64,000 bases of DNA from an uncultured Acetatifactor sp. (GTDB lineage Bacteria > Bacillota > Clostridia > Lachnospirales > Lachnospiraceae), in contig CAKSAN010000011.1 of assembly GCA_934436435.1 (NCBI GenBank), positions 90,589 through 154,588 of the forward strand, read 5' to 3'. A model generated the notes under the pieces. That model did no database searches. It saw only the letters and a list, made by a program, of their open reading frames with translations, and had not been told where the DNA came from. The translations under genes were made by a program, and so were the position numbers. This document shows, piece after piece, positions 7,412-16,087 of the stretch (positions are counted from its first letter, which is position 1; each line of letters begins with the position of its first letter).

Positions 7412-9487
7412 CTACTTCTCTTCCGTCGGTTTATTCTTCACATAGCCGCACTGTTCATCCATGCAGACCAGTTTATTGCCCTTTTCCAGCAACAATTTGC
7501 CGCAGCGGGGACATTTTTCTCCCGAAGGCTTCTGCCATACCATGAAATCGCATTCCGGATTGTCGATACAGCCGTAATATTTTCTGCCTTTTTTGGTTTT
7601 TTTCAGAACAATGTCCTTGCCGCACTTCGGGCAGGCCACACCGATCTTCTCAAAATAAGGCTTGGTATTGCGGCATTCCGGGAAACCGGGACATGCCAGA
7701 AATCTGCCGTGAGGACCGTATTTGATGACCATGCGTCTGCCGCACTGGTCGCAGATCTCATCGGATTCCTCATCCGCGATGGTCACCTCTGCCAGATCCT
7801 TCTCCGCATTTTTTACTGCCTCATCCAGATCCGGGTAGAAATTGGATACGATGGTCTTCCATTTTACCGTACCTTCTTCCACGCCATCCAGAAGAGCTTC
7901 CATATTGGCCGTGAAATTCACGTCAACGATGGAGGGGAAGGCTTCCTTCATCATATTGTTGACCACTTCTCCCAGCTCCGTAACGTAGAGATTACGGTTC
8001 TCCTTGGCAATGTATCTTCTGGCAAGGATGGTGGTGATGGTCGGTGCGTAGGTACTGGGACGTCCGATGCCCAGTTCCTCCATGGCACGTACCAGACTGG
8101 CCTCGGTATAGTGTGCGGGGGGCTGGGTAAAATGCTGCTTCGGATCAAAGCTTTGGAATTCCAGTACACTGTTCTCGTCCAGATTGCCTCCCAGCACATT
8201 TTCCTCTTCCTTGTCATCCTCCTGCGTATAAACACTCATGAAACCGTCGAAACGCATTCTGGAGGCCGCCAGAGTAAATATCTGATCCTTTGCCTGAATC
8301 TTCACGGAAGTGGTATCATACTGTGCAGCGCTCATGCGGCTTGCCACGAAGCGCTTCCAGATCAGCTGATACAGACGGAACAGATCTCTGGGCAGCTGTT
8401 CCTTGATGGCAATGGGCATACGGTTCAGATCCGTAGGACGGATCGCCTCGTGGGCATCCTGGATCTTCTGGCTGCTCTTCTTCTCCGTAGTTGCGGCGGT
8501 CTTGTATTTTTCTCCGTAGTGGGCATCAATGAATTCCGCTGCCTGTGCCTCCGCCTCTTCGGATACGCGGGTGGAATCGGTACGCAGGTAGGTGATGAGA
8601 CCGACGGTGCCCTCTCCCTTGATATCCACACCTTCATATAACTGCTGTGCCAGACGCATGGTCTTCTGTGTGGAGAAATTCAGCACTTTGCTGGCTTCCT
8701 GCTGTAAGGTGGAAGTCGTAAAGGGAAGCGGTGCCTTTTTCACACGTTCTCCGTGGCGCACTTCCTTCACTTCATATTTTGCACCCTTCAGGGAATCCAT
8801 GATCTTATCAGCTTCTTCCTTGCTGCCGATCCCCTGCTTCTTCTCCGTAGTCCCGTAATATTTTGCACAAATGGGCTTCTTCTCGCCCTTTACCTTCAGG
8901 TTCACATCCAGAGACCAGTATTCTTCCGGAATAAATGCGTTGATCTCGTCCTCTCTGTCACAGATGATGCGAAGCGCTACAGACTGTACACGGCCGGCAC
9001 TTAAGCCTCTCTTGATCTTCGCCCACAGAAGGGGAGAGATCCGGTAGCCTACCATACGATCCAGCATACGTCTCGCCTGCTGGGCATCCACCAGATTCAT
9101 GTCGATCTCTCTGGCATTCTTTAAGGACTCCTTCACCGCATTCTTGGTGATCTCGTTGAAGGTGATACGATATACCTTTTTATTTTCCAGTTTCAGGGCA
9201 TAGTATAAATGCCAGGAAATAGCTTCTCCCTCACGGTCCGGGTCGGTTGCGAGATAGATCTTCTCTGCCTTTTTCACTTCCTTGCGCAGAGAAGCAAGCA
9301 GATCTCCCTTTCCCCGGATGGTAATATATTTCGGTTCATAATCATGTTCCGGATCAAATCCCAGCTGACTCTTGGGCAGGTCCCTCACATGCCCCTGGCT
9401 GGCCATAACTTCATAATTCGCTCCCAAAAACTTTTTGATTGTCTTCACCTTGGCCGGTGACTCTACAATTACTAAATATTTTGCCAT
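7412..9487 (-). CDS. topA: DNA topoisomerase I
   Basis: 691 residues from the ATG at 9487; GGGAG lies 6 bases before it and overlaps an alternative start four codons upstream. Type IA topoisomerase that relaxes negative supercoils. The TOPRIM domain opens the protein (YLVIVESPAKVKTIKKFLG, later ATDPDREGEAISWHL), the catalytic tyrosine sits in GLITYLRTDSTRVS, and the C-terminus has three Cys4 zinc-ribbon repeats (CDQCGRRM, CPKCGKDI, CPRCGKLL). In Bacillus topA follows dprA; here polC, ispG and two tRNAs lie between. Own promoter; ends 124 bases before codY. Confidence 0.97.
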   Translation of the reverse strand: MAKYLVIVESPAKVKTIKKFLGANYEVMASQGHVRDLPKSQLGFDPEHDYEPKYITIRGKGDLLASLRKEVKKAEKIYLATDPDREGEAISWHLYYALKLENKKVYRITFNEITKNAVKESLKNAREIDMNLVDAQQARRMLDRMVGYRISPLLWAKIKRGLSAGRVQSVALRIICDREDEINAFIPEEYWSLDVNLKVKGEKKPICAKYYGTTEKKQGIGSKEEADKIMDSLKGAKYEVKEVRHGERVKKAPLPFTTSTLQQEASKVLNFSTQKTMRLAQQLYEGVDIKGEGTVGLITYLRTDSTRVSEEAEAQAAEFIDAHYGEKYKTAATTEKKSSQKIQDAHEAIRPTDLNRMPIAIKEQLPRDLFRLYQLIWKRFVASRMSAAQYDTTSVKIQAKDQIFTLAASRMRFDGFMSVYTQEDDKEEENVLGGNLDENSVLEFQSFDPKQHFTQPPAHYTEASLVRAMEELGIGRPSTYAPTITTILARRYIAKENRNLYVTELGEVVNNMMKEAFPSIVDVNFTANMEALLDGVEEGTVKWKTIVSNFYPDLDEAVKNAEKDLAEVTIADEESDEICDQCGRRMVIKYGPHGRFLACPGFPECRNTKPYFEKIGVACPKCGKDIVLKKTKKGRKYYGCIDNPECDFMVWQKPSGEKCPRCGKLLLEKGNKLVCMDEQCGYVKNKPTEEK

Positions 9488-9580
9488 ATGCACTCCCATC
9501 TACCCGTCTGTCTACGGATCTACGGCATCCGGTTCCCGCCTCTTTGCCGTATTTTCCCCTACTTTGAGTAATCGTGAACC

Positions 9581-9609
9581 ACTATACAACAAAAAAATGG
9601 GAATGGCAA
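9581..9609 (-). promoter_or_regulatory. topA promoter
   Basis: TTGCCA (9604-9609), 17-base spacer, TATAGT (9581-9586) on the minus strand, about 95 bases before the topA start. Confidence 0.6.
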
Positions 9610-9625
9610 GAAGATTTTATGAAAA

Positions 9626-9768
9626 TGTTACTATCCAGCACCCCATTTGCAAAACCGCATCTACGATGCTTACTTTTTGCTCATGTGGGTATCTCGCTAT
9701 ATAAATTATGCCGGAATTGCTTATAAATAAGCTTTCCGGCATAATTTGCATAGCTCTGGATAGTAACA
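9626..9768. repeat. 143-bp palindromic element between tRNA-Glu and topA
   Basis: Perfect 13-bp terminal inverted repeats (TGTTACTATCCAG at 9626-9638, complement at 9756-9768) enclose a second 12-bp perfect inverted repeat (AATTATGCCGGA at 9704-9715 with 9735-9746, extended by GCTA/TAGC) and a small GCATC/GATGC hairpin. No open reading frame of note. It could be a structured RNA, a degenerate MITE or a transcription barrier. Its right arm abuts the T-tract of the tRNA terminator. Confidence 0.6.
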
Positions 9769-9822
9769 AAAAATGCCCGAAAGCTTTCAAATTTTGCTTT
9801 CCGACACTTTTCAGGGTTGGGC
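9769..9822 (-). terminator. Probable terminator downstream of the tRNA-Glu pair
   Basis: On the minus strand GGAAAGC pairs with GCTTTC (9796-9801 with 9779-9784), framed by GCCC/GGGC (9819-9822 with 9775-9778) and followed by a run of six T residues (9768-9773). It lies 20 bases after the first-listed tRNA ends. Confidence 0.5.
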
Positions 9823-9841
9823 TATTCTCTAAAAGAATAAG

Positions 9842-9913
9842 CAGCTGATAGGGGAATCGAACCCCTGTTTTCGCCGTGAGAGGGCGACGTCTTAACCGCT
9901 TGACCAATCAGCC
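9842..9913 (-). tRNA. tRNA-Glu (CTC)
   Basis: A 72-base cloverleaf on the minus strand: acceptor GGCTGAT with ATCAGCT, anticodon stem TCGCC/GGCGA around loop CTCTCAC (anticodon CTC), T arm AGGGG-TTCGATT-CCCCT, discriminator G, no encoded CCA. Identical to the copy at 10002-10073. Own promoter: TTGCAA (9961-9966), 17 bases, TATACT (9938-9943). Confidence 0.95.
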
Positions 9914-9937
9914 ATAGGTTACTTACGAACCACATTC

Positions 9938-9966
9938 AGTATAATATATGCGCTTGAAAATTGCAA
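9938..9966 (-). promoter_or_regulatory. Promoter between the two tRNA-Glu genes
   Basis: TTGCAA-N17-TATACT on the minus strand, starting 25 bases upstream of the second tRNA. The upstream tRNA has a near-identical arrangement, so the gene-plus-promoter unit appears to have been duplicated. Confidence 0.6.
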
Positions 9967-10001
9967 GTATTTTTTGAAAAATTTCTACAATTCTCAAGGA
10001 G

Positions 10002-10073
10002 CAGCTGATAGGGGAATCGAACCCCTGTTTTCGCCGTGAGAGGGCGACGTCTTAACCGCTTGACCAATCAGCC
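10002..10073 (-). tRNA. tRNA-Glu (CTC), second identical copy
   Basis: Base-for-base identical to the gene at 9842-9913, 88 bases away in the same orientation. Anticodon CTC, 72 bases, no encoded CCA. Preceded by its own promoter TTGCTT (10116-10121), 17 bases, TATACT (10093-10098). Confidence 0.95.
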
Positions 10074-10092
10074 ACAAAAACAGTACTTGCAT

Positions 10093-10121
10093 AGTATAAT
10101 AGGGTTCCTGCAAAAAAGCAA
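10093..10121 (-). promoter_or_regulatory. Promoter of the upstream tRNA-Glu gene
   Basis: Minus-strand TTGCTT (10116-10121), 17 bases, TATACT (10093-10098), beginning 20 bases upstream of the tRNA. Confidence 0.6.
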
Positions 10122-10191
10122 GTGTTTTTTGCAAGTTTTTGAAAAAATTTTGTTAACAGTAAATCCTACCGAGACAACCGCTCAGCACCCC

Positions 10192-10261
10192 GGTCAATTC
10201 ATAAAAGCGTCTGCTGCGCAGCCGGCGCCGCTTACGCAGCTCACCTTTTATTTCATTGACC
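10192..10261. repeat. Long rod-like inverted repeat 3' of polC (distal)
   Basis: GGTCAAT (10192-10198) and ATAAAAG (10201-10207) pair with CTTTTAT (10245-10251) and ATTGACC (10255-10261), and inside them GCTGCG (10213-10218) pairs with CGCAGC (10235-10240). The centre GGCGCC is itself palindromic. It may act as a terminator or a mRNA 3'-end stabiliser for polC, or be a REP-like palindrome. Confidence 0.6.
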
Positions 10262-10271
10262 TGGGCGCTCC

Positions 10272-10344
10272 GCTCATACCATGTCGAATGCACTGCTTTG
10301 TACGCCAGCGTCCACACCGTGCATTCGACATGGTATGGCTGAGC
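10272..10344. repeat. Perfect 17-bp-stem hairpin immediately 3' of polC
   Basis: 10277-10293 is the exact complement of 10319-10335, extended by GCTCA/TGAGC (10272-10276 with 10340-10344) across a 4-base bulge; the loop is 25 bases. It begins 3 bases past the polC stop and has no T-tract directly after it, so it is not a classic terminator on its own. Together with 10192-10261 it fills the interval between polC and the tRNA promoter. Confidence 0.65.
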
Positions 10345-10346
10345 TG

Positions 10347-13300
10347 TTACACCAGGTCAAATATGCTGATCTGGTTGGACTCCGGCAGGTCTCCCAGCAG
10401 TCCCAGCGAATCCATCAGATCGATGATAGTCTTGGATACTTTGGTCCTCTGGCGGAAATCATCCTTGGACAGGAAAGGGCCGTCCTTGGCAGCTTCCACA
10501 ATGGCATCCGCCGCCTTCTCTCCCAGTCCGTCGATACTGTTCAGGGAAGGCATTAATTTCCCATCCACGATTTGGAAGGATCGGGACTGGGCCCGGAAGA
10601 TGTCGATAGGCTCGAACTCGAAGCCTCTTGCATACATCTCCTGCACGATACGCATATCGCCCATGGCATCCTTTTCCTTATTAGAAAGAGAATCCTGCCG
10701 CTTTTTGTAATCTGCCATAACGCTCTCCAGATGCTTCTGCCCCTGACACATGATCTCGTAGGAAAAGGCCTTGGCACGGATACTGAAGAACGCTCCGTAA
10801 TAGGCTAACGGATAATGGATCTTACAATAGGCGATACGCCATGCCATCATAACATACGCCGCCGCATGGGCCTTCGGGAACATGTACTCGATCTTCTGAC
10901 AGGATTCGATATACCACTGGGGAACATTGTGAGCCAGCATATCCGCCTTCCACTCTTCCCACATGGCACATCTGCCCTTCGCCACCATGCCTTTACGCAC
11001 GGCTTCCATGATCTTGAAGGATTTCTCCGACTCCACACCCATCTGGATCAGATACAGCATGATATCGTCTCGGGTACAGATAGCGGTGGAAATCGTCGCC
11101 ACGCCACTCATGATCAGATCCTGTGCATTGCCCAGCCATACGTTGGTACCGTGGGACAGGCCGGAAATACGTACCAGATCGGAAAAGGCCTTGGGCTTGG
11201 CATCGATAACCATCTGCATGGCAAAGTCCGTTCCGAACTCCGGGATCCCCAGCGCTCCCAGCTTCGTTCCGCCGATCTGCTCCGGAGTAATACCCAGTGC
11301 ATCCGTGTTCTGAAACAGACTCATAACATCCTGCCCGTCCAGGGGGATCGTCAGAGGGTCTCTTCCCGTCAGATCCTGCAGCATACGGATCATGGTAGGA
11401 TCATCGTGTCCCAGAATATCCAGCTTCAACAGGTTGTGGTCGATGGAATGGTAATCAAAGTGTGTGGTTATAGTATCCGTGGTCATATCGTTGGCGGGAT
11501 GCTGCACCGGAGTGAAGGAGTTGATATCCTGCCCCAGCGGCAGCACGACAATTCCGCCGGGATGCTGGCCGGTACTGCGTCGTACTCCGGTACATCCGGA
11601 AGCAATCCGGTCGATCTCGCTGGTCCGCTTGTGAATGCCACGTTCTTCAAAATAATTCTTTACGTAACCGAAGGCCGTCTTATCCGCCAGCGTTGCAATG
11701 GTTCCGGCTCGGAAGGTCTGTCCCGCACCGAAGATAACCTCGGTATATTTATGAGCCTTGGACTGGTACTCACCTGAGAAGTTCAAGTCAATATCCGGCT
11801 CCTTGTCTCCCTTGAATCCCAGGAAGGTCTCGAAAGGAATATCAAATCCGTCTTTATGGAGCTTCTCTCCGCACACCGGACATACCTTGTCCGGCATATC
11901 GATTCCCGCCTTGCCGGCGTAGGCTTTGACTTCGTCACTGTCAAAATCCACGTAATGACACTTACTGCAATAATAATGCGGGCTTAAGGGGTTGACCTCC
12001 GTGATTCCCGCCATGGTCGCCACGAAGGAGCTTCCTACGGATCCACGGGAACCTACCAGATAACCGTCCTCCACTGACTTCCATACCAGCTTCTGTGCAA
12101 TGATATACATTACGGCGAATCCGTTCTTGATAATGGAATTCAGTTCTTTTTCCAGTCTGGCCTCTACGATCTGGGGCAGATCGGGCCCGTAGATCTCGTG
12201 GGCCTTGTTATAACAGATCTCCGTCAGGGTCTTATCACTGTCGGGAATGACCGGAGGACATTTGTCCGGGCGCACCGGGGCAATGGTCTCGATCATATCC
12301 GCGATCATATTGGTATTGGTAATAACGATCTCTTCCGCCTTATCGCTTCCCAGATATGCGAACTCTTCCAGCATCTCTTCCGTGGTATGTAAATACAGCG
12401 GTGCCTGATCGTCCGCATCGTCAAATCCCCGGCCCGCCATAATGATACGGCGGTAGACCTCGTCCTCGGGATCCAGAAAATGCACATCGCAGGTAGCCAC
12501 CACCGGCTTGTGGAACTGTTCCCCCAGAGACACGATCTTGCGGTTGATATTCTGGATATCCTCGATGGAATTCACATTCCGCACACGTTCCGAGGCAATC
12601 ATGAATTTGTTGTTGCCGCAGGGCTGGATCTCCAGATAATCGTAAAATTTCACCAGTCTGGCAATCTGTGCATCCGACTGCCCGTCCAGCAGTGCCCGGT
12701 ACAGCTCTCCCGCCTCACAGGCACTTCCCAGGATCAGTCCTTCCCTGTACTTCATCACCAGACTCTTGGGAATCCGGGGATGCTTGTTAAAATAGGTCAG
12801 GTGGGACTGGGACACCAAACGATACAGGTTGATACGTCCCAGATCATTTTTCGCTAAAATAATAGCATGGTAAGAGGGCATCTTCTTCACAGCATCCACA
12901 CTGGAAGCTCCCAGTGCATTGACTTCCGTCAGATTGTGAATATCCTGCTCTTCCAGCATTTTAATAAATTTCACGAAAATATGGGCCGTACACTCCGCAT
13001 CGTCCACGGCTCTGTGGTGATTCTCCAAAGAAATCCCCAAAGTCTTTGCCACCGCATCCAGGGTATGCTTCGACTGATTTTTCAGAAGCACTCTGGAAAT
13101 ACCCACGGTATCCACATAGGTAAACTCCTGCGGATATCCCAGTCTTCTGCAATTCTCCATAATAAAGCTCATATCGAAGCTGGCATTGTGGGCCACCATG
13201 ATACAGCCTTCACAGAACTGCAAAAACTGCGGCAGGATAACATCGATCCGGGGAGAGTCCATGACATCCTCATCCCGGATACTGGTCAGTTTCTCGATCT

Positions 13301-14948
13301 CGAAGGGGATCGGCACATCCGGATTGACAAAAGTGGAAAAACGATCCACGATCTCCCCGCCGGATACCTTTACCGCACCGATTTCGATGATCCGGTTATT
13401 GACCGGGGAAAATCCTGTGGTCTCGATATCGAATACCACATAGTCCTCATGCAGTCCCTGTCCCTTGTCATTGGTCACGATCTCCTTCAGATCATCCACC
13501 AGATAGGCCTCCACGCCATAGATGATCTTGAAGAAATCCTGTTTGTCCGGATTCTCGTCTCCGGCTTCCTTACGTTTGCCTTTTTCCGCCTTCCACAGAT
13601 CGTCCCAGACATGGTTCGCGTCGGTAAAACTCTGCACTACGCCGTGATCCGTAATGGCAATGGCCCGATGCCCCCATTTATAGGCACGCTTTACAATATC
13701 CTTGGCCTCGGAGACGCCGTCCATATCACTCATCTTCGTATGACAATGCAGCTCCACACGTTTTCTTGCGGAAGTGTCCATTCTCGTATTGGTAAAGTCG
13801 GGGATCTTCTTGATGCCCGCAATGGAACCAATGGCAAGCTCGTGGTCGAACTTGTCCATCATGCAGATTCCCTTGACTTTTAAGAAGGCTCCCGGCTTGA
13901 TATCCCCGGTCACTTCCTTCACCTGCTCGGTACGCACGAACATTTTGATGGTCATGGTATCGGTAAAATCAGAGATATTGAAAATGATAATGGTCTTCTC
14001 GTTTTTGATGTCACGGGTATCCACGGACAGTACTTTACCACGGATGACCACCTCCCCCATCTCTCCGATGAGTTCCTCGATCTTCATGGCTTCTTCTTCG
14101 AAATCCCGGCCATAGATGACATCCGGATTGTCCGACCTCTTCAACGCACCCTTTTCAAAATTGCCGCCCTTACGAAACTCGCTTTTTTTGAACTCGCCAC
14201 GCTTGAATTCGCCGCGGCTGCCGCCCTGAAAGCTCTTGGTCACGCCGCCGGCATTCTCGGTCTTTTGCTTTTGCGCGGCCTCTGCCGGCTTTCCGGCTTC
14301 CGGAGCCTGTGCAGCACTCTGTTCACCGCTCTCTGCCGGTGCCGTATGCTCTTCGTCCTCTCTTCTTCCTTTGGTGCGGCTGTAAATGGCATCCACCTTC
14401 AGGCGGATCTTCGCTTCCTCTTCCTCCTGGAAACGTCCGGTCTCTTTTTCCACATAGGCCGTATGGAGCTTTACGGAGAATCCACAGCGTTCCACCAGAA
14501 TCTTCTCAAGGATCTGTAGGATCTCCCCTTCCATACTGCGGTTTAACACCGTATCCTCCAGTGTTAACAGCATCTCATTCTCCGCCGGATACTCGATCTT
14601 CGCCGTCTTCAGGGCATTGTACTGGATATGACTGTATTCCCGGAATTCTTCCAGAATGCTTTCCTTATAAATGTCCATCAGCTTCTCCGGATTGTACTGG
14701 GAAGACAGTTCGAACTTTTCATATATTTTTACCGTCAGATTGGCCTGGGGAAACAGCTGCTTCTTGATCTCCTGTTCCGTGGTCCAGATGTCCGCCTTCT
14801 GGATCAGGCGGGTGCTTTTTAAGTACACCCGAAGAAAGTCTCTGCGTTTTGTCGCCGAGACTCTCTCCACTTCCGTCTGACCCATCAGGTCACGAATATC
14901 TGTATTTAACTGCAACGAAGGAAATACTTCAAAAAAAGGTTTACTCAT
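10347..14948 (-). CDS. polC: DNA polymerase III alpha subunit, PolC type
   Basis: 1533 residues; replicative polymerase of low-GC Gram-positives. Order: N-terminal domain, OB fold (about 300 to 390), PHP domain (HCHTKMSDMDG, about 410), DEDDh 3'-5' exonuclease inserted in PHP (YVVFDIETTGFSP, about 505), then the C-family catalytic core with PDIDLNFSGEYQ, and a C-terminal helix-hairpin-helix region. A Cys-rich zinc motif (CSKCHYVDFDSD ... CPVCGEKL) lies in the palm region, as in PolC. The protein is somewhat long because of a charged low-complexity insert at about residues 200 to 275 with GEFKRGEFKKSEFRKG near-repeats. It starts 5 bases after ispG ends, and ispG-polC is a common Clostridia pairing. 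Confidence 0.97.
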   Translation of the reverse strand: MSKPFFEVFPSLQLNTDIRDLMGQTEVERVSATKRRDFLRVYLKSTRLIQKADIWTTEQEIKKQLFPQANLTVKIYEKFELSSQYNPEKLMDIYKESILEEFREYSHIQYNALKTAKIEYPAENEMLLTLEDTVLNRSMEGEILQILEKILVERCGFSVKLHTAYVEKETGRFQEEEEAKIRLKVDAIYSRTKGRREDEEHTAPAESGEQSAAQAPEAGKPAEAAQKQKTENAGGVTKSFQGGSRGEFKRGEFKKSEFRKGGNFEKGALKRSDNPDVIYGRDFEEEAMKIEELIGEMGEVVIRGKVLSVDTRDIKNEKTIIIFNISDFTDTMTIKMFVRTEQVKEVTGDIKPGAFLKVKGICMMDKFDHELAIGSIAGIKKIPDFTNTRMDTSARKRVELHCHTKMSDMDGVSEAKDIVKRAYKWGHRAIAITDHGVVQSFTDANHVWDDLWKAEKGKRKEAGDENPDKQDFFKIIYGVEAYLVDDLKEIVTNDKGQGLHEDYVVFDIETTGFSPVNNRIIEIGAVKVSGGEIVDRFSTFVNPDVPIPFEIEKLTSIRDEDVMDSPRIDVILPQFLQFCEGCIMVAHNASFDMSFIMENCRRLGYPQEFTYVDTVGISRVLLKNQSKHTLDAVAKTLGISLENHHRAVDDAECTAHIFVKFIKMLEEQDIHNLTEVNALGASSVDAVKKMPSYHAIILAKNDLGRINLYRLVSQSHLTYFNKHPRIPKSLVMKYREGLILGSACEAGELYRALLDGQSDAQIARLVKFYDYLEIQPCGNNKFMIASERVRNVNSIEDIQNINRKIVSLGEQFHKPVVATCDVHFLDPEDEVYRRIIMAGRGFDDADDQAPLYLHTTEEMLEEFAYLGSDKAEEIVITNTNMIADMIETIAPVRPDKCPPVIPDSDKTLTEICYNKAHEIYGPDLPQIVEARLEKELNSIIKNGFAVMYIIAQKLVWKSVEDGYLVGSRGSVGSSFVATMAGITEVNPLSPHYYCSKCHYVDFDSDEVKAYAGKAGIDMPDKVCPVCGEKLHKDGFDIPFETFLGFKGDKEPDIDLNFSGEYQSKAHKYTEVIFGAGQTFRAGTIATLADKTAFGYVKNYFEERGIHKRTSEIDRIASGCTGVRRSTGQHPGGIVVLPLGQDINSFTPVQHPANDMTTDTITTHFDYHSIDHNLLKLDILGHDDPTMIRMLQDLTGRDPLTIPLDGQDVMSLFQNTDALGITPEQIGGTKLGALGIPEFGTDFAMQMVIDAKPKAFSDLVRISGLSHGTNVWLGNAQDLIMSGVATISTAICTRDDIMLYLIQMGVESEKSFKIMEAVRKGMVAKGRCAMWEEWKADMLAHNVPQWYIESCQKIEYMFPKAHAAAYVMMAWRIAYCKIHYPLAYYGAFFSIRAKAFSYEIMCQGQKHLESVMADYKKRQDSLSNKEKDAMGDMRIVQEMYARGFEFEPIDIFRAQSRSFQIVDGKLMPSLNSIDGLGEKAADAIVEAAKDGPFLSKDDFRQRTKVSKTIIDLMDSLGLLGDLPESNQISIFDLV

Positions 14949-14953
14949 CTATT

Positions 14954-16021
14954 TCAACTCCAATGATCCAATTCCTCTTTCAGGGCAGGGAGCAGCTGAT
15001 CCTCCGGAAGCTTTTTCATGATCTCTCCGTGTTTGATCAACAGTCCTTCTCCGATGCCGCCTGCAACCCCCAGATCCGCTTCCTTCGCTTCTCCGGGGCC
15101 GTTTACCACACAGCCCATAACGGCTACTTTGATGTCCAGAGGGTAATCCTCCACCAGTTTTTCCACTTTGGTTGCCAGATCGATCAGATTGATCTGGGTC
15201 CTGCCGCAGGTAGGGCAGGATACGACCTCAATGCCGCCCTTACGCAATCCCAGAGTCCGCAGGATCAGCTTCGCCGACTTGATCTCCTCCACCGGATCTC
15301 CTGTCAGAGATACCCGGATGGTGTCACCGATGCCCTGGCTTAAGATCAGGGACAGGCCGATGGCGGACTTGATGTTGCCGCTGTTTACCGTACCGGATTC
15401 GGTAATGCCCACATGCAGAGGGTACACGGTACGTCCTGCCAGCAGTTCATGGGCTTTCACGCACATTAACACATCCGAAGACTTGATACTGATGACCAGA
15501 TTGTCATATCCCAGATCTTCGATCATGTGCACCTTGTCCAGTGCGCTCTCCACGATCCCCTCTGCGGTCACGCCGCCGTATTTTTCCACCAGAGGCTTCT
15601 CCAGAGAACCGCTGTTCACTCCCACACGGATCGGAACATTTCTCTCTTTCGCCGCATCCACCACAGCTTTCACCCGTTCCATGCTTCCGATGTTGCCGGG
15701 ATTGATACGGATCTTGTCGGCACCGTTCTCAATGGCCGCCAGTGCCATGCGGTAATCGAAATGAATATCCGCCACTAAGGGAATATGGATCTGCTTCTTG
15801 ATCTCCCGGATGGCTGCTGCCGCCTCTAACGTCGGCACCGTGCAGCGGATGATCTCACAGCCTGCTTTCTCCAGACGCAGGATCTGTTCTACCGTAGCCT
15901 TCACATCCTCAGTCTTCGTATTGGTCATGGACTGGATGGCGATAGGATTACCACCGCCGATCTTCCGGTCTCCGATCTGTATTACTTTGGTATGCATTCT
16001 GTAAGTATCTTTATCCTTCAT
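14954..16021 (-). CDS. ispG: 4-hydroxy-3-methylbut-2-enyl diphosphate synthase (IspG)
   Basis: 355 residues. IspG converts 2-C-methyl-D-erythritol 2,4-cyclodiphosphate to HMBPP in the non-mevalonate isoprenoid pathway, using a [4Fe-4S] cluster. The cluster ligands are visible: VSCPTCGRTQ (Cys about 269 and 272) and MGCVVNGPGE (Cys about 304, Glu about 311). The N-terminal TIM barrel carries GGGNPIAIQSMTNT. Co-transcribed with polC (5-base gap). Its frequent partners dxr and rseP are not adjacent; dprA lies 66 bases upstream. Confidence 0.97.
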   Translation of the reverse strand: MKDKDTYRMHTKVIQIGDRKIGGGNPIAIQSMTNTKTEDVKATVEQILRLEKAGCEIIRCTVPTLEAAAAIREIKKQIHIPLVADIHFDYRMALAAIENGADKIRINPGNIGSMERVKAVVDAAKERNVPIRVGVNSGSLEKPLVEKYGGVTAEGIVESALDKVHMIEDLGYDNLVISIKSSDVLMCVKAHELLAGRTVYPLHVGITESGTVNSGNIKSAIGLSLILSQGIGDTIRVSLTGDPVEEIKSAKLILRTLGLRKGGIEVVSCPTCGRTQINLIDLATKVEKLVEDYPLDIKVAVMGCVVNGPGEAKEADLGVAGGIGEGLLIKHGEIMKKLPEDQLLPALKEELDHWS

Positions 16022-16087
16022 AAGGGCACCTGACCTTTCTCGTCATTCTCATATGTCTATTACTATACCCCTTTTTCAAAAGCCTTG

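Noticed and set aside
9617..9907. A 96-codon frame on the minus strand
   Set aside because: It begins inside the tRNA-Glu and runs through the terminator and the palindrome; it is not coding.
9842..10073. The repeated 72-base unit as a mobile or direct repeat
   Set aside because: Both copies are complete tRNA-Glu genes with proper stems and promoters.
10192..10344. A CRISPR or transposon reading of the palindromes after polC
   Set aside because: There are no regularly spaced direct repeats and no transposase; they are simple inverted repeats.
14160..14260. Frameshift in polC at the low-complexity stretch
   Set aside because: The frame stays open and the downstream PHP and exonuclease motifs are intact; it is a disordered insert.
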